A stretch of 64,000 bases of DNA, taken from NCBI RefSeq assembly GCF_900186955.1, contig NZ_LT906438.1, positions 496,001 to 560,000 on the forward strand, given 5' to 3'. This DNA is from Bacillus pumilus. Its GTDB lineage: Bacteria > Bacillota > Bacilli > Bacillales > Bacillaceae. Under the pieces are notes generated by a model. That model worked only from the letters and a program-made list of their open reading frames with translations, ran no database searches and was not told the DNA's origin. Position numbers and translations under genes: made by a program. Below are positions 24,962-34,595 of the stretch, in pieces (positions within the stretch are counted from its first letter, which is position 1; every line of letters starts with the position of its first letter).

Positions 24962-26452
24962 TTGACTATAACGTTTCAAGATTTTCAATTAAGCGAAAGT
25001 CTCATGAAAGCTATTAACCGCATGGGATTTGAAGAAGCAACACCGATTCAAGCGGAAACAATTCCTCTCGGTCTTCAGAATAAAGATGTCATTGGACAAG
25101 CACAAACAGGAACAGGAAAAACTGCAGCGTTTGGTATTCCTCTTGTAGAAAAAATTGACCCAGCGTCTCCAAATATCCAAGCGATTATCATTGCGCCAAC
25201 AAGAGAATTAGCGATTCAAGTATCTGAAGAGCTATACAAAATTGGACAAGACAAGCGTGCGCGTGTACTTCCGATTTACGGTGGACAAGATATCGGTCGC
25301 CAAATCCGTTCGCTCAAGAAAAATCCTCATATCATCGTAGGGACTCCAGGACGTTTACTCGATCACATTAACCGTCGTACAATGCGTCTTCAAAATGTTG
25401 AAACTGTTGTGCTTGATGAAGCAGACGAAATGCTAAACATGGGTTTCATCGAAGACATTGAATCGATCCTTTCAAATGTACCAAGTGAACACCAAACACT
25501 TTTATTCTCTGCGACAATGCCTGCACCAATTAAGCGCATTGCAGAACGTTTCATGACAAACCCAGAACACGTAAAAGTAAAAGCGAAAGAAATGACTGTC
25601 TCTAACATCCAACAGTTCTACTTGGATATCCATGAGCGTAAGAAGTTTGATACATTGACTCGTCTTCTTGACATTCAATCACCTGAGCTTTCAATTGTCT
25701 TCGGCCGTACGAAACGCCGCGTTGACGAATTGACTGAAGCACTTAACCTTAGAGGTTATACAGCTGAAGGAATTCATGGTGACTTGACTCAAGCGAAACG
25801 TATGGTTGCGCTTCGTAAATTCAAAGAAGGTTCAATCGATGTGCTTGTAGCAACAGACGTTGCAGCACGTGGACTTGATATCTCAGGCGTAACACACGTG
25901 TATAACTTTGACGTACCACAAGATCCAGAAAGCTACGTACACCGTATTGGACGTACTGGACGTGCTGGACGTACAGGTATGGCGGTGACATTTATCACAC
26001 CGCGTGAAAAAGATATGCTTCGTGCGATCGAGCAAACAACTAAACGTAAAATGGATCGTATGAAAGAACCAACACTAGATGAGGCAATCGAAGGACAACA
26101 ACAAGTAACCATTGATCGTCTGCGCACAATCATCAGTGAAAACAACTTAAACTTCTACATGACAGCTGCTGCTGAATTGCTAGAAGATCATGATTCTGTC
26201 ACAGTGGTTGCGGCTGCCATCAAAATGATGACAAAAGAGCCAGATGCAACGCCTGTTCGTTTGACAGATGAAGCACCAATGGTTTCAAAACGCAATCGTA
26301 ACAACCGCAGCTCTTCTAAACGTAGAGACGGTGGCGGCGGAGGCGGCTATCGCGGAAAAAGTCGTTCATCTTACGGTGATAAAAAGCGTTCTTCAAATGA
26401 CCGCAATCGTTCTTCTAGCGATCGCCGTCAAAAGAAATCTTATAATAGCTAA
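24962..26452 (+). CDS. cshA: DEAD-box RNA helicase CshA
   Basis: 496 residues from the TTG at 24962 (AGAAGGAG 10 bases upstream; an ATG at 24911 lies within 7 bases of the leader hairpin). The Q motif FEEATPIQ, motif I AQTGTGKT (about 48-55), DEAD box [11 protein letters not shown], and motif [13 protein letters not shown] are all present. The C-terminal 70 residues are low-complexity and rich in Arg, Ser and Gly ([19 protein letters not shown]), typical of CshA. It unwinds structured RNA and is part of the RNA degradosome in B. subtilis. The gene follows murF in synteny, with two inserted genes. Confidence 0.95.
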   Translation: MTITFQDFQLSESLMKAINRMGFEEATPIQAETIPLGLQNKDVIGQAQTGTGKTAAFGIPLVEKIDPASPNIQAIIIAPTRELAIQVSEELYKIGQDKRARVLPIYGGQDIGRQIRSLKKNPHIIVGTPGRLLDHINRRTMRLQNVETVVLDEADEMLNMGFIEDIESILSNVPSEHQTLLFSATMPAPIKRIAERFMTNPEHVKVKAKEMTVSNIQQFYLDIHERKKFDTLTRLLDIQSPELSIVFGRTKRRVDELTEALNLRGYTAEGIHGDLTQAKRMVALRKFKEGSIDVLVATDVAARGLDISGVTHVYNFDVPQDPESYVHRIGRTGRAGRTGMAVTFITPREKDMLRAIEQTTKRKMDRMKEPTLDEAIEGQQQVTIDRLRTIISENNLNFYMTAAAELLEDHDSVTVVAAAIKMMTKEPDATPVRLTDEAPMVSKRNRNNRSSSKRRDGGGGGGYRGKSRSSYGDKKRSSNDRNRSSSDRRQKKSYNS

Positions 26453-26456
26453 TTCA

Positions 26457-26483
26457 AAAGCGAATCCTTTGCAGGATTCGCTT
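26457..26483 (+). repeat. Terminator hairpin, first copy of a 27-bp direct repeat
   Basis: The 27-base unit AAAGCGAATCC...GGATTCGCTT forms the hairpin behind cshA but is not followed by T residues. An identical copy lies at 26658-26684. Confidence 0.8.
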
Positions 26484-26657
26484 CAGTGTGTAGACAAACC
26501 CTCGCATTCGTTGTCAGGTCTGCGCGCTGGTGCTCACGAATGTTCAATTCGCTCCGCGCCAGTGCTCGCCCTTCCTAGACTTCAAAGGTTTTCTATCACG
26601 CTGAAAAGAAGACAAAGTGCTAAAATCAACATCATTTTAGCACTTTGTCAACAATCT
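26484..26657. repeat. Candidate inserted element between duplicated terminators
   Basis: 174 bases without a convincing gene. It contains a 16-base perfect inverted repeat (26611-26626 with 26634-26649, GACAAAGTGCTAAAAT). It also has a GC-rich stretch with opposed GCGCGCTGG and CCGCGCCAG blocks. A 155-codon plus-strand frame crosses it but has no ribosome binding site and is rejected. Size, structure and flanking repeats suggest a small intergenic repeat element. Confidence 0.5.
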
Positions 26658-26690
26658 AAAGCGAATCCTTTGCAGGATTCGCTTTTTTTA
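26658..26690 (+). terminator. Terminator hairpin, second copy, with T run
   Basis: This is the second copy of the 27-base unit. Here the stem is followed by seven T residues, so this copy is a complete intrinsic terminator. Confidence 0.85.
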
Positions 26691-26763
26691 ACAGGTTTAC
26701 TGAAACTTTTTAGGCTTTCTTTCGTAATATATTGATAGAAAAGTAAGAGAATGGGGGAAGAAT

Positions 26764-27243
26764 GTGAGAAAACAGCCGCAACGTCAAATTAGTTTAAATG
26801 GTTTAAAGGTATGGCGTCTTCAAAATGGAATTATCTCATTGATTTTCTTACTCATCATCATTGGGGTATTTGTTGCTAGTTATTATCTTCAATGGCCATA
26901 TTGGATTGGCGCCATCCTCGCCGGTTTATGGGTCTTGCAGGTTATTTTTGGCATCTGGCTTATACCGAAAATACGTCATCGCATCTGGCGCTACGAAGTA
27001 TTCGAAAATGAAATTGAAATTCAGCATGGACTCATTCGCGTTACACGTGTGATTGTACCGATGGTGCGTGTCCAGCATGTCGATACATCACAAGGGCCGC
27101 TCTTAAGGCGCTACCGTTTGGCATCTGTTCAAATATCGACTGCTGCCACAGTTCATGATATACCTGCGCTAGAATTAGAAGAAGCAGATGAGCTTCGTGA
27201 TTACATATCTCGTTTAGCAAGGGTGACGGAAGATGATGTCTGA
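26764..27243 (+). CDS. ydbS: PH-domain membrane protein YdbS
   Basis: 159 residues from a GTG with GGGGGA 5 bases upstream. Two adjacent hydrophobic helices (about 20-42 and 45-65) are followed by a bacterial PH-like (bPH2) domain with the YEVFENEIEIQHGLIRV and MVRVQHVDTSQGPLLRRY motifs. Its partner YdbT overlaps by 11 bases. In B. subtilis, ydbS and ydbT increase resistance to amyloliquecidin-type compounds; the exact mechanism is unknown. Confidence 0.85.
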   Translation: MRKQPQRQISLNGLKVWRLQNGIISLIFLLIIIGVFVASYYLQWPYWIGAILAGLWVLQVIFGIWLIPKIRHRIWRYEVFENEIEIQHGLIRVTRVIVPMVRVQHVDTSQGPLLRRYRLASVQISTAATVHDIPALELEEADELRDYISRLARVTEDDV

Positions 27244-28729
27244 ACCAAAACGTGTACATCCAATCTCGATGTTCATTGATTTTATATCAGATGCCGTATC
27301 CATGATTAAAAACTTCATTATCCCTTTTTTCGTGCTTATTTTTGTGAACTCGAATTCGAGCATTCGTTTTTATGCATTTATCTTTCTTGGTGTGCTTCTT
27401 TTATGGAAAGCTGTTTCAACCGTTTTAGCATGGAGACGATTTACCTACCGGATGGAAGAGGATGAATTTCGCGTGGAATCGGGCGTCATCACAAAAAAGA
27501 AAAAATATATTTCGTTAGAGCGAATTCAAACGGTGAATACAAGTGAAGGTATCTTCCAACGGATTTTTGGTTTGGTGCGGGTCCAAATCGAAACAGCTGG
27601 CGGAACAGACGGTCCGGAAGTGAGTCTGACGGCGATTACAAAAGCAGAAGCGGAACAATTAAAGCAATCGATTTTCAACCGGAAGAAAAGCTTGCAGCAA
27701 GAAGAAGTGGATGAAAATGGGGATGTCCCGCATGATCCTCTGACAGCGCAGCAACCTGTAGAAAAAGAAATCAATGTTTCCTACCGAATGGGTGTACCAG
27801 AGCTGCTTTTGGCTGCGACCACTTCCAGCGGGATCGGAGTCATTATTTCTGGGTGCCTCGCCATTTACACACAAATAGATGAAATTCTTCCTTTGGACGG
27901 TTTCCTCAAGCGGTTTTCTTTTTTAAGTCATGCGAGTGTTGAGATTTATGCGATTCTCATATTTATTGCCGTATTGATTGCTTGGATTCTTAGTGTTGGG
28001 GTAACAGCCCTTCAATATGCGAATTTTACCGCAAAACGAAAAGGGAAAGACATCATCATCACAAGAGGGCTCATTGAGAGGCATCAAATGACCATTCCGC
28101 TTGCGAGAATTCAAGCAGTGAAAATCAAAGAAAATATTCTTCGTGAACCCTTTGGCTTTGCGACGGTGATGCTTGTGAGTGCAGGAGGTTCTATTACAGA
28201 AAAAGAAACCTCTTCCGTCTTATTTCCACTGATTCGGAAGAAAAAAATCAACGAACTGCTCTCTCAATTCACAGATGATTATCATTTGGCGCCAGAAGCT
28301 GAACTGAAAAAGGTGCCAAAGCGTTCACTCAAGCGCTACCTGATCTCTTTCGGCTTTGTGCCATTACTTGTCGGCGTAATCCTATCTGTCCGTTTCCCGC
28401 CATGGGGGTATTTGGCACTCATTCCGCTGCCTATTGCTTTGTTTTTTGGTTATTTAGCTTATAAACAATCAGGCTATACGATCAAAGATCCATTGATTCA
28501 ACTGACATCAAGAGGCATTGGCAAAACCACTGGCATTGTCTTGAGAAAACGAATGCAAAACTATACGATGACGCAATCTTTCTTCCAAAAGAAAGGCCGA
28601 GTGGCGAGTATTCACACCTTTGTGAAATCCTCTGCGCTGCTTGATTCCTTTGGTGTGCATCACCTTGAGGAAGAAGATGCAGCACGTGTAATGGATTGGT
28701 ATTCGTATGAAAAAAATAAATCTTCTTAA
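27233..28729 (+). CDS. ydbT: Multi-PH-domain membrane protein YdbT
   Basis: 498 residues. Three bPH2 modules alternate with paired membrane helices: the first PH domain has FRVESGVITKKKKYISLERIQTV, the second IIITRGLIERHQMTIPLARIQAV, and the third (about 395-490) has QLTSRGIGKTTGIVLRKRMQNY. Helix pairs lie at about 20-60, 190-260 and 355-395. The start at 27233 or 27236 lies inside the end of ydbS, so the proteins are likely made together and may form one complex. A shared hairpin with ydcA follows. Confidence 0.88.
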   Translation: MMSEPKRVHPISMFIDFISDAVSMIKNFIIPFFVLIFVNSNSSIRFYAFIFLGVLLLWKAVSTVLAWRRFTYRMEEDEFRVESGVITKKKKYISLERIQTVNTSEGIFQRIFGLVRVQIETAGGTDGPEVSLTAITKAEAEQLKQSIFNRKKSLQQEEVDENGDVPHDPLTAQQPVEKEINVSYRMGVPELLLAATTSSGIGVIISGCLAIYTQIDEILPLDGFLKRFSFLSHASVEIYAILIFIAVLIAWILSVGVTALQYANFTAKRKGKDIIITRGLIERHQMTIPLARIQAVKIKENILREPFGFATVMLVSAGGSITEKETSSVLFPLIRKKKINELLSQFTDDYHLAPEAELKKVPKRSLKRYLISFGFVPLLVGVILSVRFPPWGYLALIPLPIALFFGYLAYKQSGYTIKDPLIQLTSRGIGKTTGIVLRKRMQNYTMTQSFFQKKGRVASIHTFVKSSALLDSFGVHHLEEEDAARVMDWYSYEKNKSS

Positions 28730-28731
28730 AC

Positions 28732-28779
28732 AAAAAATGTCGATCCGCTTCCTGTTAATAGGAGTGATCGACATTTTTT
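28732..28779. terminator. Bidirectional terminator between ydbT and ydcA
   Basis: AAAAAATGTCGATC pairs with GATCGACATTTTTT. Confidence 0.85.
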
Positions 28780-28785
28780 ATGAGG

Positions 28786-29391
28786 TTAGTAGCGTCTTTT
28801 TTTTGAATGGAAAAATAGCGTAAGAGGTGCTAGGAGCATGCCGCCGATTAATCCAAATAAGTGAGCCATGATATTGATGTTCGAGTTGACGAACGTCATG
28901 ATGACAGAGACGGCAAGAATCGTTAAGATCACCTGAGAATTGCCGCGGTCCATCATATGCGGTTTAAATAGAACAAGGTATAAATAAACGCCAAACAAAC
29001 CGAAGATCGCACCAGACGCGCCGACATGTACATACTCTAAAGGCTCCACCCAATAGGTTCCGAGATTGCCAATGAACCCTGCACCAAGATAGATAATGAG
29101 AAATCGAACCTTCCCAAGCAAATGCTCAAGCGCTGGAGCGAATAAGAACAAAGACATAGAATTGAACAAAATATGGGTCAGACTTCCGTGAAGGAAAATA
29201 GGTGTGACGAGCCGCCACCATTCTCCAGTAGCTACACCATAATTGAAACCGACGAGATGGTCGTGACCAAGCTGTATAAGAGGGATAGGAAGCGCAAATA
29301 GAAGCCATAGACCAAATTGCAAAGCAAGGATCGTTGTGACGATTGGATACGATCTAATAAATTGTTGAAAGCTCTCCGTTCGAATAAACAT
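28786..29391 (-). CDS. ydcA: Rhomboid-family intramembrane serine protease YdcA
   Basis: 201 residues with six membrane helices. The catalytic Ser126 lies in GASG (124-127) and the paired His177 in NINIMAHLFGLIGG. HGSLTHILFNS at 68-78 is the conserved His/Asn motif in helix 2. These features fit an active rhomboid protease that cleaves membrane-spanning substrates; the substrate is not known. Located between ydbT and acpS as in B. subtilis. Confidence 0.9.
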   Translation of the reverse strand: MFIRTESFQQFIRSYPIVTTILALQFGLWLLFALPIPLIQLGHDHLVGFNYGVATGEWWRLVTPIFLHGSLTHILFNSMSLFLFAPALEHLLGKVRFLIIYLGAGFIGNLGTYWVEPLEYVHVGASGAIFGLFGVYLYLVLFKPHMMDRGNSQVILTILAVSVIMTFVNSNINIMAHLFGLIGGMLLAPLTLFFHSKKRRY

Positions 29392-29485
29392 AACAAACCC
29401 CTTTTGACTAGATAATGGTAAGTTTATAGTAACACGTTTATGAAGAGAACATCCAAATTAGTACGAGTCTCATAGGAGGTACCTC

Positions 29486-29851
29486 ATGATCAAAGGAATA
29501 GGTATTGATATAGTAGAGATCAACCGGCTCGCGCGCGTGCTTAGTAGACAGCCTCGTTTACCAGAACGGATTTTAACGTTAAGTGAACAAGACATCTTTC
29601 ACACACTCAGTGAAAAGAGGCAGCTGGAATTTTTGGCAGGACGTTTTGCAGCAAAGGAAGCTTTCGCTAAAGCATACGGAACGGGAATCAGCCGGCATTT
29701 AAGCTTTCATGATATGGAGATCCAGAAAGACGAACTTGGAAAACCTTTCATCAAAAGCGAAAAGACGAAGGGTGACCAGGTTCACGTGTCCATCACTCAC
29801 ACGAAAGAATATGCTGCTGCACAAGTTTTAATTGAAAGGTTGTCAAGCTAG
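29486..29851 (+). CDS. acpS: Holo-[acyl-carrier-protein] synthase AcpS
   Basis: 121 residues. The Mg2+/CoA-binding Asp8 lies in GIGIDIVEI and Glu58 in FAAKEAFAK, the two diagnostic motifs of the AcpS group of phosphopantetheinyl transferases. It moves 4'-phosphopantetheine from CoA to a serine of ACP in the cytoplasm, activating fatty acid synthesis. AGGAGGT is 7-8 bases before the ATG. Confidence 0.95.
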   Translation: MIKGIGIDIVEINRLARVLSRQPRLPERILTLSEQDIFHTLSEKRQLEFLAGRFAAKEAFAKAYGTGISRHLSFHDMEIQKDELGKPFIKSEKTKGDQVHVSITHTKEYAAAQVLIERLSS

Positions 29852-30020
29852 TCTGCATATTGTTTGTCCCCCCTTCATATATTGGGTAGTGCGATAAGGA
29901 AGGGCGAGTTGCTAACAGGCTTTGATGGTTCGCGGTACGCAGTTAACTCTTGAGGCGTACTGTTAAAGTCAAACAAGCGGTTTCTTCCTTTTAACACAAT
30001 TAACGAAGGGGTTGAAAAGG

Positions 30021-31028
30021 GTGAGAAAAAGCTTTGTTTTGCTTGTAACGGGAATCCTTTTTGTACTGATTCTCTCCGCATGCGGTCAAAAATCTCAGCA
30101 GGATATCGTTGGAGATTTAAACAAAAAGGCAGGGGAAATGACATCATACAAAGCCAAAGCAAAAATGACCATTGAGACAGGAAATGACCCGCAGGAGTAT
30201 CAAGTAGAAATTTGGTACAAGAAGCCGGAACTTTACCGTGTCTATTTAGAAAATCCGAAAAAGGATCAGAGTCAAGTCATTTTAAGAAATGGCAATGGTG
30301 TGTTTGTGCTGACACCTTCATTGAACAAGAGCTTCCGTTTCCACAGTGATTGGCCAAATAATAGCAGTCAGGTCTACTTATTTGAGTCACTCGTGAAGGA
30401 CATTAAAAATGACAGTGCCGCTCAGTTCAAAGCGAAAGATTCAAAGTATGTGTTTGAAACCAAAACCAATTATCAGCACAACCAAATGCTGCCTACCCAA
30501 GAGATTACCTTTCATAAAAAAACAATGGCGCCTGCCAGTGTGAAAGTACTGGATAGCGACAAAAAGCCAATGGTGAAAGTGGAATTCTCTCACTTTGAAT
30601 TCAATAAATCCTTTGACAAAGATGCATTTGATGAGAAGAAAAACATGACACTCTCTCAAATGGATGTTGCCACAAGTGCAGACCCATCTGACAGCTTTAC
30701 GGTGAAAACACCAGTTGACATGCCAGAGGGTGTGAAGAAGATGGAAGAGAAAGAAATGATGACAGATGCAGGTAAGCGTTATGTCATGACGTATGGCGGA
30801 AAGAAATCCTTCACACTCATTCAGGAAAAAGCGAGAGTCGCTGAAGCATCTACGCCTGTGACAATGAACGGTGAGCCAGTCGACCTTGGCATGACAGTTG
30901 GGGTTCTCACAGATCAATCCCTTTCATGGACATCTGACGGAGTGGACTACTTGATTTCTTCAAGTGATCTATCGAAGGAAGAGCTCTTGATGGTTGCAAA
31001 GAGTGTAGAAGGCCAGTCAGCTAAATAA
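30021..31028 (+). CDS. ydcC: LolA-like lipoprotein YdcC
   Basis: 335 residues from a GTG with GAAGGGG 9 bases upstream; the in-frame TTG at 30012 directly touches that site. A signal peptide ends in the lipobox LSAC (Cys at about residue 21), so it is membrane-anchored on the outer face. The body is a LolA/LppX-type beta fold with DLNKKAGEMTSYKAKAKMTI near the start and a C-terminal SSDLSKEELLMVAKSV. B. subtilis YdcC is a SigE-dependent sporulation-expressed relative. The ligand is not known. Confidence 0.88.
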   Translation: MRKSFVLLVTGILFVLILSACGQKSQQDIVGDLNKKAGEMTSYKAKAKMTIETGNDPQEYQVEIWYKKPELYRVYLENPKKDQSQVILRNGNGVFVLTPSLNKSFRFHSDWPNNSSQVYLFESLVKDIKNDSAAQFKAKDSKYVFETKTNYQHNQMLPTQEITFHKKTMAPASVKVLDSDKKPMVKVEFSHFEFNKSFDKDAFDEKKNMTLSQMDVATSADPSDSFTVKTPVDMPEGVKKMEEKEMMTDAGKRYVMTYGGKKSFTLIQEKARVAEASTPVTMNGEPVDLGMTVGVLTDQSLSWTSDGVDYLISSSDLSKEELLMVAKSVEGQSAK

Positions 31029-31059
31029 ATACCTCAGGCGAGAGCCTTAGAAATGAAAC

Positions 31060-31088
31060 ATCAGCCCTATGCATGGGCTGATTTTCTT
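31060..31088 (+). terminator. Terminator of ydcC
   Basis: ATCAGCCC and GGGCTGAT flank a 7-base loop and are followed by a short T-rich tail. Confidence 0.65.
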
Positions 31089-31163
31089 TGATTTGTTTCA
31101 CATTATTCTTGATTTTTAGTATCATATGAGGGGATTGAATCATTCAATAGGGAAGTGTGACGG

Positions 31164-32345
31164 ATGGACACAAATGCCTTTTATAGAGACACATGGGCAG
31201 AAATTAATTTATCAGCAATCAAGCATAATGTTTCACATATGAAAGATCATATCGGTCAAAGTGTTCAACTGATGGCTGTGGTGAAAGCCAATGCATATGG
31301 ACATGGAGATATAGAAGTGGCGAGAGCTGCTCTCAAAGCAGGAGCAGACGTATTAGCCGTCGCCTTTTTAGATGAGGCGGTTTCTTTAAGAAATAAAGGC
31401 ATCAAAGCACCAATACTTGTACTCGGCGCAGTACCGCCGGAATATGTCAAAGTCGCCGTTCGTTACAATGTCATCATGACCGCTTACTCCATCGATTGGC
31501 TGAGAGACGTCACCAAAATGGTGAAAGGGCAGATGGGACAACCGATACGTTTTCATTTGAAAATAGACAGCGGAATGAACCGATTAGGTGTGAAAACGAT
31601 AGAGCAAGTGAACGAAGTGAAAAAGCTTGTCAGCGAGCACTCTTATTTACAACTGGAAGGCGTATTTACTCACTTTGCGACAGCAGATGAAAAGGATGAG
31701 GCTTACTTTGATCGGCAGGTCGACACCTTTCAAACACTGCTTGAGCCGCTTCATACGGACAAGCTGCTCGTTCATTGCGCCAACAGTGCTGCAGGTTTAA
31801 GGTTTAAAGACGTTTTGTTTAATATGGTTCGCTTCGGCATCAGTATGTACGGGCTGTCACCGTCTGAAGAAATCAAAGATGAATTGCCTTTCAAGCTCGA
31901 AGAAGCCATGTCTCTTCATACAAAGCTTGCCCATGTAAAGCATATTCAAGAGGGTGAGAGTGTCAGCTATGGGGCGACGTATACAGCCAATCAAGATACG
32001 TGGATCGGCACGGTTCCAGTCGGCTATGCAGATGGGTGGATCAGGAAGCTGGCAGCAACGGAAGTGCTTGTTGGCGGAAAACGCCGGAAGATCGCAGGAA
32101 GGGTTTGTATGGATCAATTCATGATTGAACTGAAAGACAAGCTTCCAGTAGGCGAGCCGGTCGTTTTGATTGGTAAGCAAGGAGAAGACATGGTATCAGT
32201 CGATGAAATCGCCAAAAGGCTTGAAACCATTAACTATGAAGTCACTTGCTCGATTGGCCACCGCGTCCCAAGAGTATATTTAGAGGACGGCGAAAGAGTG
32301 CATGTGCGGAATCCGCTCCTTCAAGGCGGGCCAAATTTTTTATAA
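31164..32345 (+). CDS. alr: Alanine racemase Alr
   Basis: 393 residues. The PLP-binding Lys41 lies in VVKANAYGHG, and the second catalytic base Tyr in VSYGATYTA at about residue 270. It interconverts L- and D-alanine for cell-wall synthesis, supplying Ddl. It is placed between ydcC and the ndo operon, as in B. subtilis where the gene is also called dal. Confidence 0.96.
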   Translation: MDTNAFYRDTWAEINLSAIKHNVSHMKDHIGQSVQLMAVVKANAYGHGDIEVARAALKAGADVLAVAFLDEAVSLRNKGIKAPILVLGAVPPEYVKVAVRYNVIMTAYSIDWLRDVTKMVKGQMGQPIRFHLKIDSGMNRLGVKTIEQVNEVKKLVSEHSYLQLEGVFTHFATADEKDEAYFDRQVDTFQTLLEPLHTDKLLVHCANSAAGLRFKDVLFNMVRFGISMYGLSPSEEIKDELPFKLEEAMSLHTKLAHVKHIQEGESVSYGATYTANQDTWIGTVPVGYADGWIRKLAATEVLVGGKRRKIAGRVCMDQFMIELKDKLPVGEPVVLIGKQGEDMVSVDEIAKRLETINYEVTCSIGHRVPRVYLEDGERVHVRNPLLQGGPNFL

Positions 32346-32355
32346 ACAACATTCA

Positions 32356-32390
32356 AAAGAACGATAGTCAAACTGACTTCGTTCTTTTTT
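32356..32390 (+). terminator. Terminator of alr
   Basis: AAGAACGA and TCGTTCTT, with inner AGTC/GACT pairing, are followed by six T residues. Confidence 0.75.
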
Positions 32391-32638
32391 ATTCGACAAA
32401 AGTAGGGTAAACATTCTCCCTTTTTTAGAGATTTTGGAAATACCGTATGATTTTCGGAAAAAAGCGTATAATGGGAAAGAGGAACTCCATTATCATCTTG
32501 ATTTACGGGTGGCGAGCCGCTTCATGTTCTAATAAGAATTCATGAAAAAACAGCTTTGCTTGTGCATTGAATAATGGTATGATTAGTCTTGGAATGGATC
32601 GATACGGTATCCGTAAGTTTTGTGGAGGTGTATGTTTT

Positions 32639-32920
32639 TTGTCTGAATCCAGCGCAACAAATGAAATGAAGATTCGACTGCCGGAGGCTTTAATGTCTGA
32701 GATCGAACGAGTAGCAGAGCAGGATAAGGTAACAAGAAATGAATTGATCTACCGAGCGACAAAAACGTATATTCGTGAACGTAATATTCGACAAAATCGT
32801 GAATCGATGAGACGCGGCTACATGGAGATGGCGAAAATTAATCTGAATATCTCTTCAGAGGCACAATACGCAGAGTTTGAGGCTGAGAATACAGTTGAGC
32901 GATTAGTCAGCGGGGGTTAA
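32639..32920 (+). CDS. ndoAI: Antitoxin NdoAI (EndoAI, MazE-type)
   Basis: 93 residues from a TTG with GGAGGTG 8 bases upstream, exactly the length of B. subtilis EndoAI; the ATG-started longer frame is rejected. It has a ribbon-helix-helix DNA-binding N-terminus ([19 protein letters not shown]) and a C-terminal tail rich in acidic residues ending ERLVSGG that wraps around the toxin. It neutralises NdoA and probably represses its own operon. It sits directly before ndoA. Confidence 0.93.
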   Translation: MSESSATNEMKIRLPEALMSEIERVAEQDKVTRNELIYRATKTYIRERNIRQNRESMRRGYMEMAKINLNISSEAQYAEFEAENTVERLVSGG

Positions 32921-32924
32921 ACAT

Positions 32925-33275
32925 TTGATTGTTAAACGCGGTGATGTTTACTTTGCTGATTTATCTCCTGTTGTTGGCTCCGAGCAGGGCGGGGTTCGCC
33001 CGGTATTGGTGATTCAAAATGACATTGGAAATCGCTTTAGCCCGACTGCTATCGTTGCAGCCATAACAGCCCAAATACAAAAAGCGAAATTACCGACTCA
33101 CGTCGAAATTAATGCAAAGCGCTACGGCTTTGAACGAGATTCTGTCATTCTTTTGGAACAGATTCGTACAATTGATAAACAAAGATTGACAGATAAAATC
33201 ACACATCTTGATGATGAGATGATGGAGAAGGTTGATGAAGCCTTACAAGTTAGTTTGGCTCTTATTGATTTTTAA
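32925..33275 (+). CDS. ndoA: mRNA endoribonuclease NdoA (EndoA, MazF-type toxin)
   Basis: 116 residues from a TTG four bases after the antitoxin stop. The MazF/PemK fold is evident, with [11 protein letters not shown], the active-site Arg in [12 protein letters not shown] and a Thr/Ser in the THVEI segment. It cleaves RNA at UACAU sites in B. subtilis. Sequence is almost unchanged relative to B. subtilis EndoA. The rsb-sigB operon follows after a terminator. Confidence 0.95.
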   Translation: MIVKRGDVYFADLSPVVGSEQGGVRPVLVIQNDIGNRFSPTAIVAAITAQIQKAKLPTHVEINAKRYGFERDSVILLEQIRTIDKQRLTDKITHLDDEMMEKVDEALQVSLALIDF

Positions 33276-33289
33276 TATGGTGAGATATG

Positions 33290-33316
33290 GTTGCTCTACT
33301 GGGAGCAACTTTTTTT
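33290..33316 (+). terminator. Terminator of ndoAI-ndoA
   Basis: GTTGCTC and GAGCAAC flank a short loop and are followed by seven T residues. Confidence 0.8.
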
Positions 33317-33343
33317 GTGTTCAATTTTTATTAACGTTATAAT
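33315..33343 (+). promoter_or_regulatory. SigA promoter of the rsbRA-sigB operon
   Basis: TTGTGT (33315-33320) and TATAAT (33338-33343) are 17 bases apart, directly behind the ndoA terminator and 47 bases before rsbRA. Confidence 0.65.
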
Positions 33344-33389
33344 GAAGACAGACTAAAGAAGAGTTTTAAATGTAAGTAGGGGGTAAAAC

Positions 33390-34220
33390 ATGTCGAATCA
33401 TATCGTGTTAGCTTTTGCAAGAAAGCATCAAAAGGAATTAGAAAATGAGTGGACGGACATTTTAAAACGACTCGGAGAAAAAGAAACGGACATGATGCTG
33501 AACGACAAAATGTATGAAACCATCTGTTCGGAATATGTTCAACTGATCATTACATCTCTTTCAGAGGGGTATAGTGAGGATTTTGAAGAAAAAGTGCAAA
33601 ATTTTGCTTTAAAAATTGTTCAAATGGGTATATCACTTAAGTTACTGGCAAACGGTCTAACGGAAATCCGTACACATTTATATGAAAAAATGAACGATGA
33701 CAAAGATACAACACAAGAAAGTCATGACCTCATTTGGCAAATCGATCGATTCATCACACCCATCCATAACGAGATCTTAAACCAGTACTCCATCTCATGG
33801 GAAAAAACCGTCAGCCTTCAAAAAATGGCGCTACAGGAACTTTCTGCCCCGCTTATTCCTGTATTTGAGCACATCACCGTCATGCCACTTGTTGGAACAA
33901 TTGATACAGATCGTGCGAAAAAAATTATGGAGAATCTGCTCAATGGTGTCGTCAAACATCGCTCACAGGTCGTCTTGATTGATATCACGGGGGTACCTGT
34001 CGTGGATACAATGGTGGCCCACCATATCATTCAAGCGTCAGAGGCTGTAAGATTAGTAGGAGCGAAGTGTTTACTTGTCGGTATTCGCCCAGAAATAGCC
34101 CAAACGATCGTTAACCTTGGAATTGATTTATCTCAGGTTACAACAAAGAATACCCTTCAAAAAGGAATTCAAACTGCTTTGGAAATGACAAATCGAAAAA
34201 TTGTTTCATTGGAGGGATAA
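33390..34220 (+). CDS. rsbRA: Stressosome co-antagonist RsbRA
   Basis: 276 residues. The N-terminal non-haem globin-like sensor domain (1-130) is joined by a helical linker to a C-terminal STAS domain. The phosphorylated threonines correspond to Thr173 (in GTIDTDRA) and Thr207 (in VVDTMVAHH). RsbRA forms the stressosome with RsbS and holds RsbT until stress. First gene of the eight-gene sigB operon; overlaps none. Confidence 0.95.
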   Translation: MSNHIVLAFARKHQKELENEWTDILKRLGEKETDMMLNDKMYETICSEYVQLIITSLSEGYSEDFEEKVQNFALKIVQMGISLKLLANGLTEIRTHLYEKMNDDKDTTQESHDLIWQIDRFITPIHNEILNQYSISWEKTVSLQKMALQELSAPLIPVFEHITVMPLVGTIDTDRAKKIMENLLNGVVKHRSQVVLIDITGVPVVDTMVAHHIIQASEAVRLVGAKCLLVGIRPEIAQTIVNLGIDLSQVTTKNTLQKGIQTALEMTNRKIVSLEG

Positions 34221-34224
34221 CCAA

Positions 34225-34593
34225 TTGAGAAATCACCCGAAGATTCCAATCTTAAAATTATATAATTGTCTTCTGATCTCAATACAGTGGGAGCTTGATG
34301 ATCAAACAGCTCTTCACTTTCAAGAAGACTTACTGAATAAAATTCATGAAACAGGAGCAAACGGTGTTGTCATTGACTTAACATCCGTCGATATGATTGA
34401 TTCATTTATCGCAAAGGTATTAGGCGATGTGATCACCATGTCCAAGCTCATGGGGGCAAAAGTTGTATTAACAGGAATACAGCCGGCAGTCGCTGTGACG
34501 CTTATTGAACTTGGTATATCGCTGGAAGAAATTCAAACAGCACTAGATCTTGAACAAGGGCTTGAGACACTGAAGCGGGAATTGGGGGAATAG
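34225..34593 (+). CDS. rsbS: Stressosome antagonist RsbS
   Basis: 122 residues from a TTG with GGAGGG 8 bases upstream, four bases after rsbRA. It is a single STAS domain; the serine phosphorylated by RsbT is Ser60 in [11 protein letters not shown]. Together with RsbRA it forms the core of the stressosome. The start given by an upstream ATG (34201) lies inside rsbRA and is rejected. Confidence 0.95.
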   Translation: MRNHPKIPILKLYNCLLISIQWELDDQTALHFQEDLLNKIHETGANGVVIDLTSVDMIDSFIAKVLGDVITMSKLMGAKVVLTGIQPAVAVTLIELGISLEEIQTALDLEQGLETLKRELGE

Positions 34594-34595
34594 AT

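Noticed and set aside
26268..26735. 155-codon plus-strand frame after cshA
   Set aside because: It reads through cshA in another frame, two terminator hairpins and the repeat segment.
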